From NCBI GenBank assembly GCA_910579675.1, contig CAJTUF010000001.1, positions 124,001-188,000 on the forward strand: DNA of 64,000 bases, in the 5' to 3' direction. Every line of letters begins with the position of its first letter. Position 1 is the first letter of the stretch. The notes beneath the pieces were generated by a model. The model worked only from the letters and a program-made list of their open reading frames with translations, ran no database searches and was not told where the DNA came from. The position numbers and the translations under genes are program-made. The DNA is from an uncultured Muribaculaceae bacterium. GTDB taxonomy: Bacteria > Bacteroidota > Bacteroidia > Bacteroidales > Muribaculaceae. This document shows, in pieces, positions 33,077 to 41,522 of this stretch.

Positions 33077-35266
33077 TCAACGGATAAAGAGCAGCTCGCG
33101 ATACTTGGGCAGAGGCCAGATCTCATTGTCTACCATCAGTTCGAGCTTGTCGATATGGTAGCGGATGGTGTCCATGCGGGGCAACACTGTGTCGTGATAA
33201 GCTATGGCCTTCTCGCGCTCACTCTCGATGCGGTTGGCCACCTTGCGGGCGCGTATCATCTCGGCAGTCTCCTCCTTGATGATCCTGATGTGCTCGGCTA
33301 TCCGCTCGATGGTGTACATATCCTCGGCAGCCATAGAGTCGGCCTTCTCGGCGGCAAACACCGATCGGATCTTGTAGACATTGTCGAGCAGTACCGACTG
33401 ATAGCGCGTGGCCACGGGGAGGATATGGTTGATGGCGAGATCGCCCAGCACCCGGGCCTCGATCTGGATCTTCTTGGTGTACATCTCCCACTTCACCTCA
33501 TTGCGTGCCTGCAGCTCAACTTCATTGAACACCCCTGTGTTCTTGAACATGGCCACCGACTCGGGCTTGAGATAAGCGTCGAATATCAGAGGCACCGAAG
33601 TCTCGCAGTCGAGACCGCGGCGGGCGGCCTCCTCCTTCCATTCGTCGGAGTAGCCGTTGCCGTCGAAGTGGATGGGATCCGACGATATGATCAGGGCTCG
33701 GATCTCTTCAAGGAGCGCATGGCGCAGAGTCTCGCCTGCGGCTATACGCTGATCGACCTTGGCCTTAAACTCGGTGAGCTGCTCGGCCACGGCGGCATTG
33801 AGAGCTATCATGGCCGAAGCGCAGTTGGCGCTCGATCCTACTGCACGAAACTCGAAGCGGTTGCCGGTGAAGGCAAAAGGCGAGGTGCGGTTGCGGTCGG
33901 TGGCGTCGACCAGAATCTCGGGAATCTGGTTGACACCCACACTGATACCCTCCTTGTCGGCCAGATCAGTGAGCTCGTCGTTGGTCGATTTGGCTATATG
34001 GTCGAGGATGTTGGCGAGCTGTGTGCCTGTGAAGATGGAGATGATGGCGGGGGGTGCCTCGTTGGCTCCAAGACGATGGGCGTTGGTGGCCGATGCTATC
34101 GATGCCTTGAGCAGCCCGTTGTGGCGGTGTACGGCTGCCATCACATTGACCGTAAAGGTAATAAACTGAAGATTGTCCTTCACCGTCTTTCCGGGGGCAA
34201 ACAGCAGGGTGCCGGTGTCGGTGCCGAGGCTCCAGTTGTTGTGCTTGCCCGATCCGTTGATGCCGGCAAATGGCTTCTCGTGGAGCAGCACACGGAAGTG
34301 GTGGCGGCGTGCCACCTCGGCCATGAGCGACATGAGCAGCAGGTTGTGGTCGTTGGCCAGATTGGTCTCCTCAAAGATTGGCGCGAGCTCAAACTGATTG
34401 GGCGCCACCTCATTGTGGCGGGTCTTTGCCGGGATGCCGAGCTTGTGGCATTCTATCTCGAGGTCGAGCATGAATGCCTCCACACGCGAGGGGATTGCGC
34501 CGAAATAGTGGTCTTCGAGCTGCTGGTTTTTGGCGCTCTCATGACCCATGAGAGTGCGGCCGGTGAGCATCAGGTCGGGACGTGCCGAGTAAAGTGCTTC
34601 ATCTACAAGAAAATATTCCTGCTCCCAACCCAGATATGAGCGCACATGCTCAACAGCCGGATCAAAATAGCGGGCCACAGCAGCCGCCGCGCGGTCTACA
34701 CTGTTGAGCGCCCTCAGGAGCGGGGTCTTGTAGTCGAGACTCTCTCCCGTGTATGATATGAAAACGGTGGGGATACACAGAGTGCGGCCCATGATAAAAG
34801 CGGGCGACGAGATATCCCACGCCGAATAGCCTCGGGCCTCGAAGGTGTTGCGGATGCCACCGTTGGGAAACGACGACGCATCGGGCTCCTGCTGCACAAG
34901 GAGCTTGCCGGTAAACTTCTCTACCACGCCACCCTTGCCATCGTGCTCGACAAAGGCATCGTGCTTCTCAGCTGTAGTCTCGGTCAGAGGCTGGAACCAA
35001 TGAGTATAGTGGTGGGCACCATTGTCGAGTGCCCAGCGCTTCATACCTTCGGCCACCGAGTCGGCCACCTCGCGAGGCAGAGGACGTTTGTTGTCGATAG
35101 CCGAAGTCAGAGCCTCGTAGGTGGCTGCCGGGAGATATTCAAACATCTTCTGGCGGTTGAACACCTGCTTGCCATAATAGCGCTCGGGGCTTTCGGCCGG
35201 CATCTCTACTGGATCGGCCTTGCGGTTGAAGGCTTCATCTACCACTTTGAATCTCAAGGATGGCAT
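33077..35266 (-). CDS. glnN: Glutamine synthetase type III
   Basis: A 729-residue GSIII, a form common in Bacteroidetes and far larger than GSI. It starts with the GSIII-type VDEAFNR segment. Catalytic-core motifs seen are GWEQEYFLVDE (metal-binding Glu), NGSGKHNNWSLGT (GSIII form of the substrate loop), FTGNRFEFRAVGSSA and HFDGNGYSDEW. It makes glutamine from glutamate, ammonia and ATP. The leader on this strand just before the ATG is A-rich, which favours initiation in this phylum. It lies in the dapF-dapL-glnN-purF run. Confidence 0.96.
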   Translation of the reverse strand: MPSLRFKVVDEAFNRKADPVEMPAESPERYYGKQVFNRQKMFEYLPAATYEALTSAIDNKRPLPREVADSVAEGMKRWALDNGAHHYTHWFQPLTETTAEKHDAFVEHDGKGGVVEKFTGKLLVQQEPDASSFPNGGIRNTFEARGYSAWDISSPAFIMGRTLCIPTVFISYTGESLDYKTPLLRALNSVDRAAAAVARYFDPAVEHVRSYLGWEQEYFLVDEALYSARPDLMLTGRTLMGHESAKNQQLEDHYFGAIPSRVEAFMLDLEIECHKLGIPAKTRHNEVAPNQFELAPIFEETNLANDHNLLLMSLMAEVARRHHFRVLLHEKPFAGINGSGKHNNWSLGTDTGTLLFAPGKTVKDNLQFITFTVNVMAAVHRHNGLLKASIASATNAHRLGANEAPPAIISIFTGTQLANILDHIAKSTNDELTDLADKEGISVGVNQIPEILVDATDRNRTSPFAFTGNRFEFRAVGSSANCASAMIALNAAVAEQLTEFKAKVDQRIAAGETLRHALLEEIRALIISSDPIHFDGNGYSDEWKEEAARRGLDCETSVPLIFDAYLKPESVAMFKNTGVFNEVELQARNEVKWEMYTKKIQIEARVLGDLAINHILPVATRYQSVLLDNVYKIRSVFAAEKADSMAAEDMYTIERIAEHIRIIKEETAEMIRARKVANRIESEREKAIAYHDTVLPRMDTIRYHIDKLELMVDNEIWPLPKYRELLFIR

Positions 35267-35351
35267 AATCTTTTTTATTTTTGGAAATTGATGATTGGAA
35301 ACGGATTGGAGATGACTGGTATATGATAGATAGTAAGCGGGCGGCGGAGAT

Positions 35352-35380
35352 CCGGCGCCGGGGCGTCAGATCCCCGCCGG
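35352..35380. repeat. GC-rich inverted repeat between dapL and glnN
   Basis: Arms CCGGCGCCGGGG (35352-35363) and CCCCGCCGG (35372-35380) can pair as a 9-bp stem with a small bulge just after the dapL stop. On the minus strand, which is the coding sense here, no T-run follows; the T-run (CTTTTATTTTTT) lies on the plus-strand side. It could be a partial terminator, a processing site or a stability hairpin. Confidence 0.4.
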
Positions 35381-35393
35381 GGTCGCTGATCTT

Positions 35394-36644
35394 TTATTTT
35401 TTGCCGGGGATAGTGCCCGATAGTTTCTTCAGACGGTCGACAGCTTCGAGCGTGTCCTCATAACGTCCGAATGCCGTGAGGCGGAAGTAGCCTTCGCCCG
35501 ATGGGCCAAACCCTACGCCCGGAGTGCCTACGATGTTGCACTCCTCAAGCAGCTTGTCGAAAAACTCCCACGAGCTCATGCCGCCGGGGGTCTTGATCCA
35601 TATATATGGCGCGTTGACTCCGCCATACACTTCGAGACCGGCCTCGGTGAGACCCTGACGCAGGAGCGAGGCGTTGCGCATGTAATAGTCGACGGTCTTG
35701 GCTATCTGGCGGCGTCCCTCGGGGGTGTAGAGCCCTTCGGCTCCGCGCTGCACCACATAGCTGGCTCCATTGAACTTGGTGGTCTGGCGGCGCAGCCACA
35801 GACGGTTGATGCTCACTTCATTGCCTTCGGCATCAACCCCCTTGAGGCTCTTGGGCACTATGGTGTAGCCCAGACGGAGGCCGGTGAAGCCTGCTGTCTT
35901 GGAAAAAGAGCGGAACTCTATGGCACACTCCTTGGCTCCCTCGATCTCATAGATCGAATGAGGCACATCGGGCTGCGAGATATACGCTTCGTAGGCCGAA
36001 TCAAAGAGGATTATGGCGCCGTGGGTGCGGGCATAGTCCACCCACACTGCGAGCTGGTCGCGGGTGAGGCTGGTGCCGGTAGGATTGTTGGGATAGCAGA
36101 GATATATAAGGTCGGGATTGCCGGTTGGGAGCGAGGGCACAAAACCGTTTTCGGCCGTGCAGGGCAGATATTCTATGTTGCTCCAATGGCCGTCGGGCAG
36201 GTGCTCGCCGGCGCGGCCTGCCATGACGTTGGTATCTACATAGACAGGATATACCGGGTCGGTCACAGCCACCTTGCAGCCTGTGGAGAATATGTCGCCT
36301 ATATTGCCGGTGTCGCTCTTGGCGCCGTCGCTTATGAATATCTCATCTTCGGCAATCTCGATGCCACGCTCGCGATAGTCGGTCTCGGCTATGCAGCGGC
36401 GCAGGAAGTCGTAGCCCTGCTCGGGGCCGTAGCCGTGGAAGGTCGATTCGCGGGCCTCGTCGTCGACACCCTGGCGGAGGCCGTTGATGGCTGCCTGACA
36501 TATCGGACGGGTCACATCGCCGATGCCCATGCGGATCACCGGGGCGTCGGGGTGTTCGGTTTTAAACTGCTCCACCTTGCGGGCTATCTCGCTGAAGAGA
36601 TACGATGCAGGGAGCTTAAGGAAGTTATCGTTGACGTGTACCAC
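35394..36644 (-). CDS. dapL: LL-diaminopimelate aminotransferase
   Basis: A 416-residue PLP aminotransferase that makes LL-diaminopimelate directly from tetrahydrodipicolinate, bypassing DapC/D/E. The N-terminus VHVNDNFLKLPASYLFSEI and RMGIGDVTRPI are the DapL start; LCYPNNPTGTSLT and the PLP lysine in SFSKTAGFTGLRLGY follow. The start codon is GTG at 36644, required because the family N-terminus begins there. It follows dapF by 67 bases, giving the last two steps to meso-DAP for lysine and peptidoglycan. Confidence 0.95.
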   Translation of the reverse strand: MVHVNDNFLKLPASYLFSEIARKVEQFKTEHPDAPVIRMGIGDVTRPICQAAINGLRQGVDDEARESTFHGYGPEQGYDFLRRCIAETDYRERGIEIAEDEIFISDGAKSDTGNIGDIFSTGCKVAVTDPVYPVYVDTNVMAGRAGEHLPDGHWSNIEYLPCTAENGFVPSLPTGNPDLIYLCYPNNPTGTSLTRDQLAVWVDYARTHGAIILFDSAYEAYISQPDVPHSIYEIEGAKECAIEFRSFSKTAGFTGLRLGYTIVPKSLKGVDAEGNEVSINRLWLRRQTTKFNGASYVVQRGAEGLYTPEGRRQIAKTVDYYMRNASLLRQGLTEAGLEVYGGVNAPYIWIKTPGGMSSWEFFDKLLEECNIVGTPGVGFGPSGEGYFRLTAFGRYEDTLEAVDRLKKLSGTIPGKK

Positions 36645-36711
36645 TTGGTATATATATTGTATATCTGTTGTTATTCTTGTTTTGGGATTACGCGATTGGG
36701 CGCCGGAAAGC

Positions 36712-37572
36712 TCAGTGGCGGAAATAAGTGCCGGTAAACACTGTTGCGGCAGGGCCGGTCATCATCACATGATTGTCGGTCTCGCGCCACTCGATATCGA
36801 GCTCGCCGCCCAGCAGATGGAGCTTCACCTTGCGGCCTGTGCGTCCGGAGAGCACAGCAGCCACAGCTGTGGCGCAGGCACCGGTGCCGCAAGCGAGAGT
36901 CTCGCCCGATCCGCGCTCCCACACCCGCATGGTGATGTCGGCGGGGCCGTCTACACGTGCAAACTCTATGTTGGCCTTCTCGGGCCAATCGGGAAGCACC
37001 TCCATCTCGCGGCCAAGGCCATGCACCAGATCATCGGTGAGCTCCCCTTCGGTAAACACCACGCCGTGAGGATTGCCCATCGACACGGCTGTCACCGCCA
37101 CAGGGCCGCGCGAAGTGGCCATAGGGGTATCGACAAAGTCGGCGCAACCCTGCCCCACTACGGGTATGAGCTCGCATCGCGTCACAGGCTCACCCATATC
37201 AACCGTCACCGTGGCGATCTTGCCGTCGGCGCCCGGATGGAGATCGAGTATCTTTATGCCTGCAAGAGTCTCGAGAGTCACGCGGGTGCGCCCTCCCGTC
37301 AGCCCGTTGTCGTAGACATACTTGCCCACGCAGCGCGACGCATTACCACACATCTGCGCTTCCGAGCCATCGGCGTTAAACATTCTCATCCTGAAGTTGG
37401 CACACTCGGAGGGTAATATAAGCACTATCCCGTCGCCGCCTGCGCCGAAGTGGCGGTCGCTCATCTCGCGCGCCAGATCGGCGGGCGAGTCGGGAGCCGG
37501 TGTCGAGGTGCAGTCGATATATATATAATCGTTGCCCGCACCGTGCATCTTGGTAAAGGGTATTTCAGTCAC
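36712..37572 (-). CDS. dapF: Diaminopimelate epimerase
   Basis: A 286-residue cofactor-free epimerase converting LL- to meso-diaminopimelate. Start FTKMHGAGNDYIYID; catalytic Cys residues lie in AQMCGNASRCVG and ETLACGTGACATAV; NPHGVVF is present. It lies directly upstream of dapL, behind a full promoter and the rpsP terminator, and probably heads the dapF-dapL-glnN-purF transcript. Confidence 0.96.
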   Translation of the reverse strand: MTEIPFTKMHGAGNDYIYIDCTSTPAPDSPADLAREMSDRHFGAGGDGIVLILPSECANFRMRMFNADGSEAQMCGNASRCVGKYVYDNGLTGGRTRVTLETLAGIKILDLHPGADGKIATVTVDMGEPVTRCELIPVVGQGCADFVDTPMATSRGPVAVTAVSMGNPHGVVFTEGELTDDLVHGLGREMEVLPDWPEKANIEFARVDGPADITMRVWERGSGETLACGTGACATAVAAVLSGRTGRKVKLHLLGGELDIEWRETDNHVMMTGPAATVFTGTYFRH

Positions 37573-37607
37573 CTTAATAATTATGGTTGGCGGAATTATT
37601 CAGGCTG

Positions 37608-37639
37608 CAAATATACACATTATAAGCTCCACAGCCAAA
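37608..37639 (-). promoter_or_regulatory. Promoter for the dapF-dapL-glnN-purF run
   Basis: On the minus strand TTTG (37636-37639), a 20-base spacer and TATATTTG (37608-37615) form a complete -33/-7 pair. The dapF ATG follows 35 bases downstream. Confidence 0.8.
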
Positions 37640-37681
37640 AAAATATGACTTCCTACAATAATCTGACTATATAACAGATCA

Positions 37682-37717
37682 AGCCCGGACGGCGCCATGA
37701 CTGGCACCATCCGGGCT
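37682..37717 (-). terminator. Terminator after rpsP
   Basis: AGCCCGGA-GG-GCC pairs with GG-ACC-TCCGGGCT (two mismatched positions) around a short CATGACT loop. The stem is about 15 bp and lies between the rpsP stop and the dapF promoter. The downstream U content on the minus strand is modest (CTTGATCTGTTATATAG). Confidence 0.6.
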
Positions 37718-37759
37718 GAGATGAAGTGAAGGGGGAGGGTAATGTTACCGTCTGCGTGA

Positions 37760-38302
37760 TTATTCAGCGGCAGCCTCTTCGGCGGGAGCGGCCTCCTCTG
37801 CGGGAGCAGCGGCAGCAGCCTCTTCGGCAGCCTTGGCGGCAGCCTCGGCTTTCTTCTTGGCCACGGCCTCGGCGATGGTCTTGTTGGTAGCCTGCTCGGC
37901 TTCAAGACGTGCCTTGGCGTCGAGCTCCTTCTTGTCGGCCATAGCGGCGCGGAGAGCGTCTACACCGGCCTGCTTCTTCTGCTTCCAGGCATCGAAACGA
38001 CGCTGGGCCTCGGCCTCGTCGAATGCGCCTTTCTTCACACCGCCCTGAAGGTGCTTCATGAGCAGAACGCCCTCGTTGGAGAGGATAGTGCGTGCGGTGT
38101 CGGTGGGCTGTGCGCCACAGTTGAGCCAATACAAAGCCCTCTCGAAATTCAAAGTTATTGTAGCAGGATTAGTGTTCGGGTTGTAGGAACCTATCCTTTC
38201 AATATACTTACCATCTCGTGGTGCCCTGCTGTCGGCGATAACAATAGGATAGAACGCATAGTTCTTGCGACCATGGCGTTGCAGTCTGATTTTTGTTGCC
38301 AT
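37760..38302 (-). CDS. rpsP: 30S ribosomal protein S16 with long C-terminal extension
   Basis: A 180-residue S16. The first 80 residues are the canonical domain: MATKIRLQRHGRKNYAFYPIV, ADSRAPRDGKYIERIGSYNP, and ERALYWLNCGAQPTDTAR with NEGVLLMKH. After that comes an about 95-residue helical extension rich in Lys, Ala and Glu (KKKAEAAAKAAEEAAAA), ending in an Ala/Glu tail. Bacteroidetes S16 proteins are known to be longer than the about 82-residue E. coli form. It stands alone, away from trmD (46.6 kb), which in many bacteria is its operon partner. Confidence 0.96.
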   Translation of the reverse strand: MATKIRLQRHGRKNYAFYPIVIADSRAPRDGKYIERIGSYNPNTNPATITLNFERALYWLNCGAQPTDTARTILSNEGVLLMKHLQGGVKKGAFDEAEAQRRFDAWKQKKQAGVDALRAAMADKKELDAKARLEAEQATNKTIAEAVAKKKAEAAAKAAEEAAAAAPAEEAAPAEEAAAE

Positions 38303-38388
38303 TAATGAATTAGTTGGATTTGTATTGCTTGGTGCGCGGGAGAGCGGTGATACGCGCCGCGATGGCGCATGCTCCCCTTATGCGGCTG

Positions 38389-38396
38389 CAAAGGTA
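38389..38396 (-). promoter_or_regulatory. -7 box TACCTTTG for rpsP
   Basis: On the minus strand TACCTTTG is followed by CAGCC and an about 80-base leader containing a small hairpin (GCGCC/GGCGC, 38354-38368). No -33 TTTG at the usual spacing. The leader could hold a ribosomal-protein control site, but nothing recognisable is visible. Confidence 0.65.
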
Positions 38397-38451
38397 GCTA
38401 TTTTTTTTCATTATCGGTCTATAGCCCTCCTATTTTTTGCGAAATTATTGA

Positions 38452-38459
38452 TAACTTTG
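38452..38459 (+). promoter_or_regulatory. -7 box TAACTTTG for the putative porin gene
   Basis: TAACTTTG lies 9 bases before a possible ATG at 38469 and 42 bases before the preferred ATG at 38502. It forms a divergent pair with the rpsP promoter. Confidence 0.65.
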
Positions 38460-38501
38460 CGCCAAACTATGCCCACAAGGCCCTCTCTCCAGCAGCAAGC
38501 C

Positions 38502-40607
38502 ATGTCAATTATCACAAGCCACCTCCCGGCGCTCAAGCGCCTTATCATACTCTTTGCCGCACTGATAGCCGCCTCGGCCTCCGGCCATGTCATGGCCCAG
38601 CAGCCCGGCGGCCGCACCCTCCCGCGCCCCTCGTCGGGATCTGCATCATCATCATCCTCTTCCAGCAAGGCCCCGGAGCAGAAGGTCTATGCCTGGGAGA
38701 TGACCTCGCCGCTGGGCTATCGGATACCATCATCCGTCGACACCCTCCTACACAATTACTATCTCCAGGCGGTGCCAAACGATGTGACTCCGGCATGGGC
38801 CACCACCGGCAATCTCGGAGCCGAGGGGATCGACATGATCTATATGCAGCGAAAGCCGCAGAGTGCTTTCTTTTTCCGCGACGCGCTGTCGCACTGGCTC
38901 CCGACTCTCGGCAACCACAAGTTTTACAACTCGCGCATCCCCATGACCCTCCTGAGCTACAACACAGGAGGCGGCAAGGAATTTGCCCAGGACAGGCTCA
39001 AAGGCATCTTCTCAGGCAATGTCAACAAGAGGCTGCAATTCGGCGCCAACTTCGACTATATCTACTCCAAAGGATCATATACCGCTCAGTCGGTAAAGGC
39101 GATATCATGGGGTGGCTCCGCATCGTATATGGGCGACCGGTATGAGTTGCAGGCTTTCTTCAACGCATGGAACTCGCTCAACAAAGAAAACGGCGGTATA
39201 ACCGACGACCGCTACATCACCGATCCTGCCCAGCTGCAGGGCGGCGTGTCGACCATCCAGCCCAACGCCATCCCGGTCAATCTCAACGATGCCCACACCC
39301 GTGTGACCGGTGCCGAGCTGATGCTCAACAACCGCTACAAGCTCGGATTCTGGCGCGACCTCGAACCCGACTCCATCCTCGGGCCCGACGGAAAGATGAT
39401 GCCCGACACCATCATACCACGCGAGTTTGTGCCCGTCAGCGCCATAACATGGACTTTCGACTACCGCCGCGGCCGTCATCTCTTCGACAACGGCAACCCG
39501 TCGGAGGGGGATAAGTTTTGGGAAAACAGATACCTCTCCCTCGACGGCACCCACGACGTGACGCGCTACCACTCCATACGCAACACCCTCGGCCTTTCGC
39601 TCATCGAGGGCTTCCACAAGTATGCCAAGTTTGGGCTGTCGGCCTTCATAACCCACGAGCTGCGCAAGTACACTCAGGCCGTAGACTCTGTGACCGACCC
39701 GCGCAATCCCGGCGACGTCATAGAGGGCCTCACCCCCTATCCTTATCCCGACCGCGTGGCCCCCTCCGGCTCCGAAAACTTCGTGTGGGTGGGAGGACAG
39801 CTCACCAAAGCCACGGGGTCGCTGCTCCGCTATGATGCCACGGCACGCTTCGGGCTCCTCGGCCGTGCTCTCGGCGAGGTTGACCTCCGCGCCAACCTGT
39901 CGACCAACATCCCTTTGATGGGCGACACCCTCACCGTGGCCGCCAATGCACATTTTGCCAACGAGGCCGCCCCATATCTGATGAACAATTATGTGAGCAA
40001 CCACTTTATCTGGCAAAACGACTTTTCCAAAACCAGGCGTCTGCGTCTGGGCGGCAGCGTGGCGTTTCCCAAAACCCGCACCCGCATCGGCTTCAACGTC
40101 GAGAATGTGCAGAATCTGATCTACTTCGACTCCATAGCAATGCCGGCCCAGCACGGGAGCAACATACAGGTGGTGAGCGCTTCGCTCTCGCAGGATTTCA
40201 AACTTGGGATACTCAACTGGCAGAACAAGCTTACATGGCAGAAAAGCACCGACAAAGCCATTGTGCCGCTCCCCGAACTCGCCGTCTACTCCAATCTGTT
40301 TATCCTGTTCAAGGTGGCTACCCTCCATGTGCAGCTCGGTGTCGACTGCGACTGGTATTCATCCTACTACGCCTACAATTATCAGCCCGCCACCACCGCT
40401 TTCTATACTCAGGACAAGATAAAAGTAGGAAATTACCCCTACATGAACGCTTATGTCAACATGAAATTGAGCAAAGCGCGTTTTTATGTGTTATTCTCTC
40501 ATATCAACCAAGGCTCGATAGGCGGCAAGGAATATTTCTCCCTCCCACACTACCCCATGAATCCGCGCCGGTTCCTGCTCGGTGTCTCGGTCGATTTCAC
40601 CAACTGA
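38502..40607 (+). CDS. Putative porin (Porin_10-like outer-membrane protein)
   Basis: A 701-residue exported beta-barrel protein. The signal peptide is residues 1-34 (LKRLIILFAALIAASASGHVMAQQ), followed by a Pro/Ser-rich linker with a run of serines. A large strand-rich domain follows, with repeated aromatic strands (KRLQFGANFDYIYSKGSY, TWTFDYRRGRHLFDN, ARFYVLFSHINQGS) and a C-terminal FLLGVSVDFTN. It resembles the Bacteroidetes 'putative porin' family I know as Porin_10. ATG 38502 gives a normal signal peptide; an in-frame ATG at 38469 is also possible. Cargo unknown. Confidence 0.8.
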   Translation: MSIITSHLPALKRLIILFAALIAASASGHVMAQQPGGRTLPRPSSGSASSSSSSSKAPEQKVYAWEMTSPLGYRIPSSVDTLLHNYYLQAVPNDVTPAWATTGNLGAEGIDMIYMQRKPQSAFFFRDALSHWLPTLGNHKFYNSRIPMTLLSYNTGGGKEFAQDRLKGIFSGNVNKRLQFGANFDYIYSKGSYTAQSVKAISWGGSASYMGDRYELQAFFNAWNSLNKENGGITDDRYITDPAQLQGGVSTIQPNAIPVNLNDAHTRVTGAELMLNNRYKLGFWRDLEPDSILGPDGKMMPDTIIPREFVPVSAITWTFDYRRGRHLFDNGNPSEGDKFWENRYLSLDGTHDVTRYHSIRNTLGLSLIEGFHKYAKFGLSAFITHELRKYTQAVDSVTDPRNPGDVIEGLTPYPYPDRVAPSGSENFVWVGGQLTKATGSLLRYDATARFGLLGRALGEVDLRANLSTNIPLMGDTLTVAANAHFANEAAPYLMNNYVSNHFIWQNDFSKTRRLRLGGSVAFPKTRTRIGFNVENVQNLIYFDSIAMPAQHGSNIQVVSASLSQDFKLGILNWQNKLTWQKSTDKAIVPLPELAVYSNLFILFKVATLHVQLGVDCDWYSSYYAYNYQPATTAFYTQDKIKVGNYPYMNAYVNMKLSKARFYVLFSHINQGSIGGKEYFSLPHYPMNPRRFLLGVSVDFTN

Positions 40608-40657
40608 TCACCCCCGGCCCCGCTTGTCAAAAGTATGTAGACCGGACATAATTGTGT

Positions 40658-41497
40658 ATGAAAACCACTTCCCCGCTCAAACCCAAAAGCAAGCGCACCG
40701 CCAACCTGCTCATAGCCCTGCTCCTCGTGGCCATCGGAGCCATGTGGCTGCTTAAAGTGTGCTCACGTCCCACATTTTCATCCGACGATGCCGCCTATGC
40801 TCCGTCAGGAGCCGACACCATAGATGTGGCTATCGAATATTCGCCTCTCACCTTCTATCAGCATGCCGACACCATCGGCGGCTTTGACTACGATCTGCTC
40901 CGTGCCATTGCACGTGAAGGTGGACTTAAAATAAAATTTCACCCCATATCGGCCCTGACTACAGCCCTCGACGGACTACGCGACGGACGCTTTGACATAG
41001 TGGTGGCCGACGTGCCCACCACAGCCGAGCTCAGGGAACAGTTTGCATTTACCGAACCGGCATTTCTCGACAGGCAAGTTCTGGTGCAACGTCGCGACCC
41101 TGCCACCCATGTCTCATCAGCGCTCGGGCTGGCTGACAAAAAGGTGTGGGTACCCGCCGAAAGTCCTGCCGTGACACGTCTGCAAAACCTTGCAGATGAG
41201 ATCGGCGATACCATACATATCATAACCGACTCACTTTATGGTTCGGAACAGCTCGTCATACTTACAGCCACGGGCGAGATCGACCGCGCAGTGGTCAATG
41301 AGAGAATAGCCCGCGCCATGAGCCGCGACTATCCCGACATAGATATATCGACAGGTGTGACATTCACCCAATTTCAGTCGTGGCTCGTGCGCCGCGACGA
41401 GGAAAAACTCGCCGAGCGCATAGACACCCTGCTGGTGCGCTACAAAGCCACACCGGCCTACGCAAATCTGCATCTCCGCTACTTCGGAGAGGAGTGA
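40658..41497 (+). CDS. Membrane-anchored solute-binding protein (SBP_bac_3 type)
   Basis: A 279-residue protein with a basic N-terminus and one hydrophobic segment (about 18-35). A periplasmic type-2 binding fold follows: DTIDVAIEYSPLTFYQHADT, GGFDYDLLRAIAREGGLKI, LRDGRFDIVVADVPTTAELREQFAFTEP and KKVWVPAESPAVTRLQNL. This is the binding domain of polar amino acid transporters and of the lytic transglycosylase MltF, but no permease, ATPase or transglycosylase domain is attached or adjacent. ATG 40658 follows an in-frame TTG two codons earlier. It may sense or bind a peptidoglycan fragment or amino acid (inference). Confidence 0.8.
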   Translation: MKTTSPLKPKSKRTANLLIALLLVAIGAMWLLKVCSRPTFSSDDAAYAPSGADTIDVAIEYSPLTFYQHADTIGGFDYDLLRAIAREGGLKIKFHPISALTTALDGLRDGRFDIVVADVPTTAELREQFAFTEPAFLDRQVLVQRRDPATHVSSALGLADKKVWVPAESPAVTRLQNLADEIGDTIHIITDSLYGSEQLVILTATGEIDRAVVNERIARAMSRDYPDIDISTGVTFTQFQSWLVRRDEEKLAERIDTLLVRYKATPAYANLHLRYFGEE

Positions 41498-41522
41498 GGT
41501 CAGCTATCACGCCGCAGCGGCA

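Noticed and set aside
33017..34639. A 540-codon open frame on the plus strand, antisense to glnN
   Set aside because: glnN is certain on the other strand. The antisense frame is rich in Gly, His and Val with no recognisable domain. Long antisense frames are expected here because the codons whose reverse complements are stops (TTA, CTA, TCA) are rare.
38303..38388. Possible S16 autoregulatory leader structure
   Set aside because: Only a small 5-bp hairpin is visible, with no resemblance to S16 binding elements; not enough to call.
39105..40328. A 407-codon minus-strand frame opposite the putative porin
   Set aside because: It has no start context, domain or promoter, and its composition is typical of the antisense of a GC-rich gene. 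The plus-strand porin has a signal peptide and promoter.
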